Shown: positions 11,337 through 25,887 of the stretch, one piece after another
Position numbering within the stretch: position 1 is the stretch's first letter
How the letters are laid out: every line of letters starts with the position of its first letter
From: Pardosa pseudoannulata
Lineage: Eukaryota > Arthropoda > Arachnida > Araneae > Lycosidae
NCBI GenBank assembly: GCA_032207245.1
Contig: CM063504.1
Coordinates: 20,289,426-20,353,425 of the forward strand
Length of the DNA: 64,000 nt
Direction: 5' to 3'
Made by a program: the position numbers and the translations under genes
Notes under the pieces: model-generated
What the model was told of the DNA's origin: nothing
The model's database searches: none
The model's input: only the letters and a program-made list of their open reading frames with translations

Positions 11337-11971
11337 CACTAGGTTTATAGGAAGCGTCACTTTGACGCCTTTGGAATTTTATAAGGAAAATTACAAAAAC
11401 CTTTCGCAATTTTATTTTATCTTTTGTACTGACTTTTATCCATTGAACGAGGTAAATATATATTGAAGACTATTTCCTTAAAAAGTGTTGAAATATTGAA
11501 ATTTTCTATGTTGTTTACCTATCTGTACGGAATGCGTCAATTTGACGCTATCATATATATAGTGTAGACAAAATTTTTCATAAATTAGTTCTGCTCCTGC
11601 AGACATTACAACAATAATAAATAGGAATGTACCGACAATACTTCAGTCCGTTATCCGATATTGTTATCTCAAATGAAACAAGCAATAAGCAACAGTAGAG
11701 AGAACGAAAAGCAGAATGTCAATAGAAGTCAGAGTGTGAAGAGATTTTAAAGGTATTAATTGCTTAGTTCGAGTATTGGAAAATAAAACATTAAAATGTT
11801 TTTTGAATTTGTAATATTATTGTGAATCTCAATATTATTTCATCCTTTCATTTTGTACTTATAGTGTATAATTACACTGCATTTTGTTCGACTCATATAC
11901 GAATACATATAACAATAAACTGACACGTGTTCATAGAGATAGGTATATAAGAAAAGTCCGTAAACCTAGTG
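11337..11971. mobile_element. piggyBac-like non-autonomous element
   Basis: The left end is TTAA followed by CACTAGGTTTATAGGA. The right end, read inverted, is CACTAGGTTTACGGAC flanked by TTCA, one change from TTAA. Internal blocks GCGTCACTTTGACGC and GCGTCAATTTGACGC are subterminal palindromes. TTAA target duplication with CACTAGG-type ends is characteristic of piggyBac-superfamily elements. No transposase frame is present in its 635 bases. Confidence 0.65.
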
Positions 11972-12041
11972 TTCAAGTTTCCTTTTCCAGAAGAAATATG
12001 CGCGGATATTTTGTATGATAACGAAATATTTTCAATGCATT

Positions 12042-12785
12042 AAAAAGGTCTTATCACACGTCAACTTGAACAAAAATAAGTGCTTAAAATTTTACTCTAA
12101 TACGAGAGAAATCCATAATTTCTCCATCAGAAAGGGAAAGCTTAAACTGAATAAGTTGCATTTTCAACACTACACAGGTTTTTGAGGCTTTTAAAATCCT
12201 AGATAAGTAATTGGATAAGGTCCACAAACCATGCAACAATCTCTACAAACTCCACGGGACATCTCTGTCGATGTCCAAGTAAAACTTTGAATGTTGATCT
12301 ATGTTCAGTGAAATTTGTGTCCTCTGTGTGTGGGATCCGAACTTAAAACTATTTTTTAAATATATTTTCTATATACTGTGTGAAAGTCAGATAACTAAGA
12401 CTGAGTTCGTATCTCATTGTTAGTATGGATGTTTATATCCTCAGGAGTCTTCTTCCCCTCTAGCTCTCTGTATATTTAACCCTTGTTTAACGATAAAATT
12501 TGTTTCGAGCGAATCCATTTCAAAATAAATTAAAATGCCTTATTACACGCGAGCCTGTAAAAAGATTCGGTTTACGAGTCTCCCTCATCCGTCCAACAAA
12601 TTTGGAAACTTCTCGCAATAGTAGAAAATTCTCAACCAATTAAAGGCCTCATCATTTGTCAACCTGAATTAAATCTGTTGAAAAATTTTTGTAATCGCAC
12701 GAAAATTCCACGCAATTTTAGCAAGAAAATCAAACTGAATCTGTTGCTTTTCAGTCCTTACAAGTTGACACGTTATGCGGCCTTT
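12042..12785. mobile_element. inverted-repeat element with AAGGYCNNATNAC ends
   Basis: The left end reads AAGGTCTTATCACACGTCAA and the right end, inverted, AAGGCCGCATAACGTGTCAA. The two match in most positions over about 27 bases. A third copy of the motif lies inside near 12643 (AAGGCCTCATCATTTGTCAA), and related copies occur near 34279 and 34391. Superfamily and target duplication are undetermined, and no transposase was seen. Confidence 0.45.
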
Positions 12786-12855
12786 CCTCTTTGACAATCC
12801 TTACTCGTGATTAGAATGTATATTTTAAGTGATGACTTTATCATTCTTAAAACAT

Positions 12856-13169
12856 CCCAGATAGCAAATTTAGTTTGCAGCAAACTTGCAGCAGTCTTGC
12901 TTTGCAAGCCTGTAAATTTGCAGCAAGTTCAGCCCGACAAGTCTACAAGTTTGAAACAAGACTGCAGCAAGTCTAAGAATTTTCCCTTCTTTCAAGGTTG
13001 TCATGACAAGGATGCCACAGTTTTGCAGCAAAATAGACGGAACATAAAGCGACCACTCCTGTGCAACGCTAACTTGCAGGAGTTTTTCTGCAAATTTGTC
13101 GCTTTAAATTTGTTATGACAAGATATCCAGAACAAATTAAACTTGCTGCAAGTATGCATGCTATCTGGG
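12856..13169. mobile_element. short palindromic MITE with CCCAGATAGC ends
   Basis: Both ends carry CCCAGATAGC in inverted orientation, flanked on each side by AT. Inside, many blocks built on TTTGCAGCAAACTTGCAGCA make the whole 314 bases strongly self-complementary. The 103-codon frame running through it is a by-product of these blocks, not a gene. Confidence 0.6.
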
Positions 13170-13171
13170 AT

Positions 13172-14553
13172 ATATATAGAGATAGAATAACAAGTAATAC
13201 TAGATGTTGAAATATACTTTTAACCTCAACTGACTATTCTAGTGTTGGAAACTATTTTAATTATACCTCACGAATTAAGATTATTTGTATGTCAAATATT
13301 AAGTTTAATTTCAATAAATTACTGTGATACCAGGGATTATTTACTCCTAGATAAACTCTCAGATTCTTAATTATTTTTATAGCAATGAAACGATTTTAAC
13401 TTATGACATTATCCGAACCTGTTAAAAGTTTCTTGTTCAAATTTTATTTCAAAATTTATATTTTAAACATATTCTTGGATATTGAACTATAACTTTCCTT
13501 ACCTTAATATCAAATTTATCTTAGAAAACTAGTATGCTAATAAAGATTTAACCCATATTACACTATATTAATCTCATCTAAACTTTCTTCAACAGTAATT
13601 AATAAATTCCCACGTAAAATACCTTTCACTATTAAAACTGCGTTGCTTTATAAGGCAATGTAGAAATTTAATGATGGGAAAATTAAAACTTTATATTAAA
13701 TTAAAGAGCTTAACTAGAGTTATATTTGAGGCAAATGTCAAATTATATTGAACTGACGAAAATACAATTTTACTTTATTAAATGTGGGAAATCTCTTTAC
13801 ACATGAGGAAGCATTTATGTCCCAATATTAGACCGATTTTTAATACATTTAAAGTATAAATCAGTAATACTGCAATAAAGAAAATTCCTCGTTTGTTACG
13901 TATCGCGAAGCAAGTTTATCTAACTTAGATTTCAGCATACATTGCGTAAATCAGTGTATTAGTGGTACGAATATTTAAGATCATTAAACTACTTGGAATA
14001 TTAAATTTCTAATCCAGCATTCGCACAACTTAAACTCAAAGGACATGCTAGGTATTTGATCTATATAAATTTGCCTCTCGTCTAACACATTCGGAATCAA
14101 ATCCACCGTGGTTTACTCACGAATGTCAAGAATCCGGAGGGTTTAAGTTTGCATTCATCAAAATATTACTTAGGCATTCAGAAAATAGAAACTAATTATA
14201 GAAATAAAAACAATATCTTTGATAAAGTTTCAAAAATAATTTAATAAAAATAATAGTACAAATTGTCAATATACATTACATTCTATATACTACAGTAAGA
14301 AACGTCAACATACAAGAATCTTTCTTTAAAATTTTCTAATTCTTGATTTATATCTTTCTAATTAAAAAATTTTCCCCCTTTCTCTTTAGCAAGGGAAATT
14401 TAAAATAGTCACGATTTCAATTAAAGATAAACATTTTAATGCTGCAAGTTAACATTACTTTTTATATTACTTTTTACTTATACTAACAAGACGTTCCCTA
14501 TTTTTATATTTCCGAATATATGTAAAATTTATAGGAAAAGCCTTGTACCTACA
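13172..14553. other. AT-rich spacer downstream of the two-helix gene
   Basis: No supported gene or repeat. A box B-like ATTCGGAATCAAATCC near 14090 may be a trace of a SINE but lacks its other parts. Confidence 0.3.
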
Positions 14554-14625
14554 TGTATTTTGCTAACCAGGGAGTGGGTAGAATAAACATAGGTAACGTT
14601 AACTCTCTGGTTAGCAGAAAATACA
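14554..14625. other. strong hairpin-forming inverted repeat
   Basis: TGTATTTTGCTAACCAGGGA on the left pairs with CTGGTTAGCAGAAAATACA on the right, with about 28 bases between. It lies 0.2-0.27 kb past the stop codon of the minus-strand two-helix gene, so it could be in its 3' UTR. It may equally be the core of a small MITE. Confidence 0.6.
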
Positions 14626-14821
14626 GAACAAATTTTACAATAATTCACTATAGCCTAATGTATTTACAGTGATTAATTAAACATTGAGTACAAAAATTAC
14701 AAATTGTCAGTCAAGTACACATATTTACAGAACCGTACATTTTCAAAAATAATCTTTGTGCCACGTATGCAAACATAACCTTTAAAACTTAAATGCTTAG
14801 CATAAATATATTTAATACGAT

Positions 14822-17800
14822 TTACGTGCTGCAATTAGCTTTCACTTCATCAGCAAGTTCTTTCATTTTCTTTCTCACATCGGTTTCAAATCGTTCTTTT
14901 TCAAAGGGAAGGTATTTAGGATAAAATATTAAAGGCCTGTCATTATTTAAAAACTGGGGGAATTCTGGCATGCTTGCCTCGTGTTTTTCCATATCTTTCG
15001 TTGGGCATGGATTTTTGGTTTTTAATTTCTGTAATAAATTAGACTTTACTGCTTTATGAGGAGTCATATTCTCAAGTATGTCCTCTTTCTTCTTAGACAT
15101 CAGATTTGAAAATCCAACTTTTATTTTGTTAATACAAGCTGAGGCCGATTTAGCACTTTTCTTGCTATTCTGTTTATGGACCGAATCATAATCTGATTCT
15201 TGGGATTTCTGCATAAAGCAAGATGATTCTTCAGGAATACCCGAATTTGCTGAGTGCGATATTGCTCTTCGGCGCCTGCGGGCTTCGTATTTCACTGCTA
15301 AGTTATAACCTACAGACTGCCAATACGGCATATTTAAGCTATCATTAGATTGTCCCATGGTATTTTCTTTCCTTTCTATCCACGTTTCAAGTTTTTTCTG
15401 CCTAAATGGAAAAGAATAACTCTTAGACAATTCCGTTTCTTCCTGTGGAGTTTCAACATAATTAGATACAGATGGTTGTGTCGATGCCACAGAAAATGTT
15501 TTCGCAAACTCATTTAAAGAAGCTTCAAAATTGCTGTCGCATGGTTTCCAGCTTCTAGCTTTTTTCGCTCTTTCTTCCCGACTTCTTACTTTAATAGCTT
15601 TATCAGCAACTCTGAAACTGCTTTTTCTTCCGCACGAAGGGGACAAAACATCTACAGATCCTATACATGTGGAGAAAAACATCGTTCTGTATAGACAATT
15701 CAAATGGGCAAACACATTGCAAAGCTGTATCTCTAAAATTCATTTAAAAACTTCACGAATTGTTCAGAAAAGACATTGTTATTATTTCTTTTCTAGTATA
15801 TTTTTACACTGTAAATTTAAAGTGATCTTTCCTCAGCATTAGAAATATTAAAATTCACTATCCTGTTCTTTAATTTTAAATTAAAAGAAAAGAATATTCA
15901 TAACTCTTTTGGTTTTCGTAATGATTACAGACGACTGCATAGGTTTGAATTGAAACACCACGATCTACTGTTTTTCTACACGAGGGCGAATGAGACCGGG
16001 ATCTACTGCTTAAAAGCAGATTCACAACACCTACGAACATCCATGCTAGCAGCGGGATCCGAACCCACGAACTTCGGTGCCGAAGAGCAGCGTTCCATTC
16101 GGCCATCGTTCAGCCAGACAACTGCGTAATTAAGGCATTCTGCTTTTAAAACGTTAATTTCGGTCAAAACGTTTTTCGATTTTGAATTAACCTATCTGCA
16201 ATGTCCTTTTAAAATTCCCAGTATTTAAATTAGAGCGAAAATAGTATTAATCTTAATTTTTATTTTCTGTTTAAATTTTAACAGATATTTATGCTAGAAC
16301 TGGATTTATGTTATTTTTATGTTGCTTCACAAATAGAATTTAATACTCATTATGTACCGATTTACTTTCATAGTTTCAATTTTGATATGAAACTTGACAC
16401 CGTAAAAGCTTTTTCAGGTCTTAATTTCTAAATATGTATCTAGTAACTTATTCTACATTCCCTTATATTTCTACTTATGTTACTGACATACTAAAGTTAC
16501 AGAATTGCTGGGATTAAAATTTAGTTTTCAAAACTACAGAAAGAATGTTAATGTGGTGAAATTTGCTACCCGTTATGTTCTACATTACATAAATATCCTT
16601 TAAATTTGTTATAAAATTAGTATTTTTTAATTTCATTTTGTTACGTATTTTACTACCGATGAAAATATTTAATCATTCTAATGTGAAATATAGCAAAAAT
16701 TACTGTATACTACAGTTTTGCAGCAATTTTAAACAGAATAACTTAAATTACATTGATTAGTTTAAACGAACGGCTTTAGCCACTACTTGGAGATATTTTT
16801 AGATTTCATAACAGGAGGAAAATATTGAGACTTAAATTATCCTAGAAATTTTAACCGGTGATTAAAGAAATTAAATCATACCGGAAATTTCAATCTAAAA
16901 CTAATAAACAAGTGACTACAGGCAATTACTAGAACTGTTCTTCCGAACTTTCTAAACTGAAATAGAGTTAGCTCTCAGCAAATTAACCTAGAGCGAAAAT
17001 TATATAAATTTTCTATTTTTTAATTTCTTGTTTAAACACTGATGAGATGGGTTTGGGTGGGGTCAATGAGAAATTAGAGCATAGGCGGGGAAGAAGCGTT
17101 ACTGCGGAAAAGTACGTGCGCTGTGAAATATTTATTTCCGTAAAACCCTCTCATGCGATGAACTTATTAGTCTAAACTCTTATTTTCGAAATTTAACAGG
17201 AACAGATGCATTATTGACGTCGGTCCCGTTCGCCATTTTTTTTTTTTTGGGGGGGGGGGACCAACAGAAAAACGCGTGTTTTGAAAAATCACTAAGTAGA
17301 AAAACATGGCAGCGGTACGCGTTTTCTGAAAGATCACCAAAAAACATGGTGGCTGCGATATGGCATATTTGAAACAACATTAACAAAACTAAACTTTAAA
17401 GGATAAAAAAGACAGATTAACAATTTAAAGCATTAAAATAAAATTAGCATAACAATTATCATTTTTTACGTAATTTATAAAATAACAGATTATTAATACT
17501 TATGATATATATATCAACAGAATAAACACAATATATAGCATTTTAATAAGCACTATTATAAAAAATCTAACACGTGAGGAGGTTTCCCCCCCTCAACCCC
17601 CCCTTGTAATAAAAGAAATGGAAAATAAGTTTAATACATAATTAAATTACTAAATCCCAGAAAATAAAAACAAAACTAAAATGTTCCAAAGCATCTTGTT
17701 TGGTTTAGAATATCCCGATACTTTTTAACAATTTCAAAAATAGTAAGACTGAAATAACTTCATCCGTCATAACTAAATTAACTAAATCTCAGAAAATAAA

Positions 17801-20310
17801 AACAAAAGCAAAATTACTAAATCCCAGAGAATAACAAAAAATAAAACCTGACCAAGGCGACTGTAAACCAAAAGACCAGCTAAGATGCAAATTTCTCGAA
17901 TACTGACGGGTACTGACGTCAGAAATCACGAGCACCGATGGGGTGCAAGAACACATAAGAGCTGCCATGCCCCACCACTAGTGAAGGCAAACACACCAAT
18001 CCACTCATCGCCCCATAAAATCGCCAAATTTAGCGACAAAAAAACACGAAGTCTATAATGCATCTGTACCATTTAACACATACGCAATGCGGTTCAAAAG
18101 TTTTTTTCTACTTTCTAATATACTGATGTACATGGTCACGTAGAAAAGTATTGTGAATTTTAAATATGTAACCTCGAGATTTGCAGATCTAAAGCGGCGA
18201 TGTTCATCTCAACTCTACAGGGGAGTGGGAAAGATTATTACGCGTATGTGTAAACTCCAAAACTCCATGAGATGGTGAAATCTAATGTTGATTTCACACC
18301 AATACTAATTATTTATCTAAATTTAGACTATCGGTCGAACACAAAAGGTACTTTGTTATTTGCATAATTCAAGGTTGTATAAAATCTCGCTAAGACAGCA
18401 GAGTGGGGACTTTCGGCCTATTTAAAGGTTTTAAATCTGATGGAGCAACTGGATTCTATAATTTCAGCCCATTTATGAATTGGGTGCCATATGTAACGTC
18501 AGATTGTAATAAATTTCTGAAAGGTATGTTGTTAATTATAAAAACTTATCCCATTATGACACATATTGGAAAACTCATTTTGGGAAAGACAAAGTCTAAT
18601 AAAGAAAACACCAGATTTTTTTCCCAGTGCCTTGCACTCTGCACTAAAATAGACAGCAATAAAATTTGTTTAAACGACTACGATTTATAAGCAATATGAT
18701 TGCACTTCCTTGTTAATTCTGCCTCTAAATTGATCAGCTATGAAATTCACCAGCAGGAAATCTTTTTGCAATACACACGAGTTTTTAATATTCAATTTGA
18801 ATATCACCTTTCTAAGTCTCTCAGTCTCTTTGCATATAATTTAAAACTAGACAGTGATATATTTAACTTTTAACAATTATTTGACGCGATGAGTATTGAT
18901 GTCTAAAACAGATGAGTTAGAGATCTAAATACGATCCCTATTTCCTTCTTCCGGTTAAATCCAGAATAATTCTATTGATTTAAATTTAATTTTTACTGAA
19001 GTCATGAGTGAGCACCAATTACTTCAGAAAGGAAAATATTTGGTTATACATCTTCAAATACTAGAGTGAAATTAGACGAATATTATGCAAAGAAATCGTA
19101 GTAATGTAACCATCAAATGACTAATTTGAAATGCAAGCGTTTCTCTTAGATTAGAAAGCTCATCTTAAGTTTGCTAGGCAAACATTGAGGAGTCTGTAAA
19201 TCTAATTAACTAACCTTCTCGCGAAAGTAATTTCTCGGAGGACTTTGAATCATTCAGGCTCATCCAAGATTTTGCCTTCTGCTGTTGAGTTAAATACTTA
19301 GGAGCCGCTCCAAGGTTTGTCACGCTTTTTTCCCATCGGCGTTGGCTAGGTATTTCACTTATGTCCGGAAAGACCAACTTTGCGTTAGTTTGAACTCCGG
19401 AAGACACTAAAGTTGTCGAAGCTACTGAACTTGTTTGAGAACCTGAAATGGAGAAATAAAAGGAGTTTGAAGAAACTAATCAGACAATTGTAGAGGGGAA
19501 ATACTTATCCAAAAACATTCTGGATAAACACAATTACTATTTATCAAGGGAATTCAAAATAATTTGTAGTTGTCCATTAAATAAGAAATCTAAAGTTTAT
19601 AATGTTTAATTTCCTTTTCAAAAATATTAAAATGTTGCAGTCTAGTATAAAACCATTTCTGCAGTAGTTTGCAAAATACTTCAAATGCGTTACCAAAGTT
19701 TTCCCTAATTTATCTACTGCACTAGTGTATCAAATTTCAAAATTGATGTTTAATAGCTCCGATTGGAAAATTGCGCTGCACAATTTATACTACATTTAAC
19801 AATACGTAAAATTATTCTCAACCTTTAAAACTATATTAATTTTTTTATGTCCCAAATTAAATAAAAATATTCTTACCACAACTAGATTCTTCTGATGTTG
19901 CCGAGTTCCTTTTCTTGCTTGAATTATCTAGAAATCTAAACCACTGAGGTAAACGTATTAGTTCTAGACAACAGGATATTATCACAAGTTGATAACAAAA
20001 TATAGGAATGAAACCGAGGAACAGTATGAACTTGCGATCAGGTAATAACTCATTGTAACCGATGCTGAGAAACAACAGTGTCAGGATGATGAATTGGTAG
20101 ATTAAATGGGTACGAGTTGTGGTAGCAATTGCCATTGTTCGTTCTTTAGATACACCTGTAGAAAAATATTTTGTCCATGTTTATAACATCCGTCAACAGA
20201 ACTTACCGAGACATTTTAGAAATACTAAATTTTGAAAACTTCGGAAATGAAAACCTAGTAACCTTACCAATTTTGTAAATGAATGTTGATTTTATAGTAC
20301 AATTTAGCAT
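14822..20310 (-). CDS. unrecognised protein with two N-terminal membrane segments (462 aa, four coding exons)
   Basis: Coding exons are 20310-20268, 20155-19877, 19442-19215 and 15660-14822. Donors GTAAGG, GTAAGA and GTTAGT and acceptors CTACAG, TTTCAG and GTATAG are all present, and every junction is phase 1, giving a Gly codon each time. The translation starts MLNCTIKSTFIYKIG. It has two hydrophobic stretches (about residues 32-48 and 57-80) separated by NELLPDRK, then a long polar, Ser/Lys-rich tail with basic clusters (KVRSREERAKKARSW; ARRRRRA), ending KANCST. This suggests a hairpin-like membrane anchor with a cytosolic or nucleoplasmic tail. TMEM209 and TMEM201 were considered but no real match was found. 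An in-frame Met at residue 22 is an alternative start. A SINE lies in the last intron. Confidence 0.7.
15942..16115 (-). mobile_element. SINE copy in the last intron of the two-helix gene
   Basis: Read on the minus strand it shows the box A-like CGATGGCCGAATGGAACG, box B-like GGGTTCGGATCC and the CATTCGCCCTCGTG block. It is flanked by direct repeats AGACGACTGCATA and AGACAACTGCGTA (two differences). Confidence 0.8.
16129..17225. other. intronic AT-rich sequence
   Basis: No exon or element is supported. It is followed near 17237-17260 by a poly(T)-poly(G) tract. Confidence 0.3.
17640..17835. repeat. short tandem copies of a TACTAAATCCCAGAAAATAA motif
   Basis: The motif AAATCCCAGAAAATAAAAAC (or near variants) occurs three times, around 17652, 17785 and 17819. 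It forms one edge of a dispersed repeat whose inverted copy is at 28.4-28.7 kb. Confidence 0.5.
17814..18070 (-). repeat. dispersed repeat, copy A (inverse of 28439-28700)
   Basis: The reverse complement matches 28439-28700 over about 250 bases. Shared blocks include TCGCCAAATTTGGCG-like sequence, GGTTGGTGTGTTTGCC, TGGCAGCTCT, TGATTTCTGACGTCA and TTTTGGTTTACAGT. The element type is unknown. Confidence 0.75.
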
Positions 20311-20405
20311 ATCATATTTACTCTGCTATATGATAATTATACAATGCAAGCATTGTAGGAGTCCAATGGTAATTTTGCTTTAAACACTTTTCTCGGTGAT
20401 CTTAG
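20253..20405 (-). repeat. segment duplicated at 22441-22605, includes first coding exon
   Basis: About 150 bases, beginning AACCTAGTAACCTTACCAAT, are repeated in the same orientation 2.2 kb away with roughly 10% differences and small indels. The segment contains the first coding exon of the two-helix gene and its donor site. Confidence 0.8.
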
Positions 20406-21131
20406 AAAAATATTCGGAATTATAAATGGAGAAAAAATATCGAATTTTGCACATTTGAGAAAAAATATTTTGCTGTTTTAACGAAAATCGTTTATTGGAA
20501 TGTAGATTAGATACTTGATTAAGAATTGCATGCTGAAAGCAGTTGCACTTTTTAAAAAACTTTTTAAACTTATTTTGGCATTTCATTACAAAGTCTTACA
20601 CTATCGCAAAAGTATGAGCCCATTCTCCATAAATTTATAATTTACAAATAAAGATTTTTGTTGCATGTTAATTACAGCTTCCCCCCCCCCAAAAAAAAAT
20701 AAGCTTTAATGTGAGCATGCAATTAACAATCGTAATTTCATAATTTTTCAAAATGATTTTTTTAATGATCACGGAAAAATCTGTATCAAGATTTTTTGTG
20801 CATTTTACATTAAAAAAATTTCAGAACTTTTCAAAACACTACAGATCAGTTCTGCATCATTTGCGGCTAGTGTCCTTTTAAGTAATATTCGTAAGTCAAG
20901 CAATAAAAATCCCATCCGTGAGGTAGAAATGTTCTTACGATTTAATATGAAGGATTTTACAAAACTGGAGAGCGATCTCAACAGCAAATTTAAAAATTAT
21001 AAGCTTCAGTGATAAAATTCAAATGCGTACAACGTATTGCTAACCTAAGATATCTGGTATCATGAAGCTATTAAGAATGAGTCCATCATAACAAAACATT
21101 TTCTGTCACTCCTAAAAGATTTTATAACGAT

Positions 21132-21297
21132 TATTGAATGAGAAAGGCGCTTCTCTTCGGTACCGGAATTCGTGGGTGCGAATCACACTGTTGTATACAT
21201 GTTTGTAGCCGTTCGGAATTCGCTTTAAGCAATTGGTCCCGGATTCATGAACCCCCGTGAAGAAGGAAAAAAAAGAGCATGGTGCTCATAACCAACC
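21132..21297 (+). mobile_element. SINE copy
   Basis: It is recognised by CTTCTCTTCGGTACCGGAAT, box B-like GGGTGCGAATCAC, GTAGCCGTTCGGAATTCG and an A-rich tail. The box A region is eroded. Confidence 0.7.
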
Positions 21298-22440
21298 AAT
21301 CTAAAAGACCGAGAAGTTTAATCGGTTGTTAAGCTGGTAATTATCCTCTAAAAGAATATACCCAAACTAATTTGAATGCAATCAAACTTATCGCCCAGGG
21401 GCTATTGACAATTTAGCCCTTTAGTTTGGGTGTCCTTGACCCAAGTGCAATTCTTAAAACAAGAAAGAAATGGACGATAATGCAAATTCACAAATCGATA
21501 ACGTCTTAGATCATAAAGAAAGTAGGGGCAAATCTAGAAATTAGTGCGCCAAAATTGAAGTCTGCTCTAGCATGCAATTCTGATGAATCGTGCAAATCAC
21601 CCTATTTTCGAAAGTTCGAGTACTATGGTTGAAATAAATGGAAGAAACATTCTTAGAACTAATCAAAGAAAATTTTTTTATTATTTTACTTTTTTTTTGG
21701 GGGGGGGCTGATTAAAGTAAATTAAGCATTCATTTATCAGATAAACTCCAAAAGTTTAGAGAAAATCAACTGAGAACGCTTGAAAGCTGTTGAATAAACA
21801 AGAGTACTGGGGTTTCCTACCATATGCCTACAGGGGAAAAAATTTTCCACCCTTCAAAAGAGCATAATACAAGATAATACCTTTTGGTAGTTCCACTTGA
21901 TGAATCATTGACAATTGACACTGTATCATGCGACATATGATACAATAAAATAGAACTACAAATCCGGATTATGGATATCTAGATTTTTTTTATGAGCTCC
22001 GTTTTCTAATAGCATCATACTGCTTTAAATAGAATCAATGGTTGATTAAATATAACTCTAAAGATGACAATGCAAATATGCAAAGTCACCAATATTGCAA
22101 ATTTTGTAAAAAAAATGTATATTAACAAATTATAATGTAAGAGATTTATAAACTTGAGTCTATTATTTAGTATCTATTTAATGAGAATACAGTTCTGATA
22201 TCTTAAAATATATTTTTGGACTATTTTTATATTATAGGCATTAACTACATTCCCCTGTAAACATACCTTAAGTAACAGATGTGCCTACCACCCTACTGGT
22301 TGAGAATAAGCTCTAATAATGGGAATTACAAAAGAATTGGAAATCCGTGCCAGCATTAACTCTAAAAAACTTTCGTCGATATTTTACATCAGATGTACAC
22401 TATGCTGAGACTTGTTTTATAATGCTGATGTTAAAAAGAT
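21298..22440. other. AT-rich sequence with a poly(T)-poly(G) tract
   Basis: A T/G homopolymer tract lies near 21690-21710. No gene or known repeat was seen. Confidence 0.3.
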
Positions 22441-22605
22441 GAACCTAGTAACCTTACCAATTTTGCAAATGAATGTTGATTTTATCGTACAATTTAGCAT
22501 ATCATACTTACCCTGCTATACGATACTAATTATACAGTGCAAACATTGTAGGAGGCCAATGGTAATTTTGCTTTAAAAACTTCTCTCACTGATTTTAAAT
22601 AAATA
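22441..22605 (-). repeat. second copy of the first-exon segment
   Basis: A direct-orientation duplicate of 20253-20405. It retains the ATG, the open frame and the GTAAGG donor of the duplicated exon. Confidence 0.8.
22458..22500 (-). CDS. possible alternative first coding exon of the two-helix gene
   Basis: It encodes MLNCTIKSTFICKI plus one base before a GTAAGG donor, the same phase as the exon at 20310-20268. Within the 43 bases, one change is silent and one replaces Tyr by Cys. Since frame and donor survive, it could be spliced to 20155-19877 as an alternative start. It could also be an inert duplicate. No promoter signal distinguishes the two. Confidence 0.35.
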
Positions 22606-22677
22606 TGCATTTACTCTAAGCAATTCGCATCGTTAAGTTTCCATGGGGAAATAAAAGTACAGTTTTGCACCTGCACA

Positions 22678-23317
22678 CAGGACCTGATTATCGCACAGGC
22701 ACGAAAATTTAGTAGAGTGCTTGAAACACATTAAGTGGGGGAAAAGTTGCAAACTTACGCTACCATCGTTAAGATTTAATAAATTATTGTACGAGATAAT
22801 TGTGTTTGTCATGAACTATATTGTTTCCTACTTACTTTAATTTTACTATTATTTACCTGATAATTAATTCCCCTCAACAAACCTGGTGCTCTTTTTATCC
22901 TATGGGTTATTGGTTATTGCATATTTATTTATAAGACATTATTAGCAGCGTACCACTATAAACCATTAAATTTCATCAATTTAAATTTTTTAATTCTATT
23001 ATTTATTTTCTGCCCCACAGAGCTTGTGAGTGTGACAAGGTAAAAATAAAGAAAGTGGGTCACTCTACGTCTTTAAAAGTCCTTAATTTTTATCATGGCT
23101 AACACAGAGATAATAATGATTACGCAAAATGAAAATTTGCGTGTTTTTGATTTTGAATATTACTTAAATGCTAATTGCTTAAATATGTTTGCTAATTCAA
23201 TGTTATAATTCTTATATGACTAATTAGGATAATTTGTCGCTATAAATTTGCAATGGGGGTGGAGGGCACAAAAATTGGATTGTGCCCTGGGCACAAAAGT
23301 ATCTTAGTCAAGCCCTA
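22678..23317. mobile_element. hAT-type element with exact 8-bp target duplication
   Basis: CCTGCACA directly precedes and follows the element, the 8-bp duplication typical of hAT. The left end is CAGGACCTGATTA and the right end, inverted, TAGGGCTTGACTAAG. A short GTGCCCTGGGCAC palindrome lies near the right end. The interior shows no transposase, so this is a 640-bp non-autonomous or decayed copy. Confidence 0.65.
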
Positions 23318-23325
23318 CCTGCACA

Positions 23326-25621
<2,296 letters not shown>

Positions 25622-25887
25622 TACATGCATATATATGCAAAAATTATTGTTCCTAAAGTTCTTTGAAAGTATCCCCATCTATTTTTTGCTTTTCTTAATC
25701 TTCACGTTCCCAGCCAACGAAAATAAATGAATAATTATGATTGGCTTTCCTTCCACACTTCCAAAACTGAAACTGAAACTAATATTTGCTACTTATAGCC
25801 CATTTTTTTCTCTTCTCAAACCCAACTGTTGATTTTCTAAAATAAAAACTAAATGTCTTTGCAATATCAATGCCGTTGCTTACATTT

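Noticed and set aside
12225..12345. Cys-containing open stretch (STGHLCRCPSKTLNVDLC) and a competing minus frame
   Set aside because: Open on both strands, inside an inverted-repeat element, with no signal peptide or splice evidence; not a supportable secreted peptide.
12807..13118. 103-codon frame rich in Gln, Ser and Leu
   Set aside because: It lies almost wholly inside the palindromic CCCAGATAGC MITE and arises from its repeated TTTGCAGCAA blocks.
18403..18690. 95-codon frame in an intron of the two-helix gene
   Set aside because: It begins with GTG, is in AT-rich intron and shows no motif or splice support.
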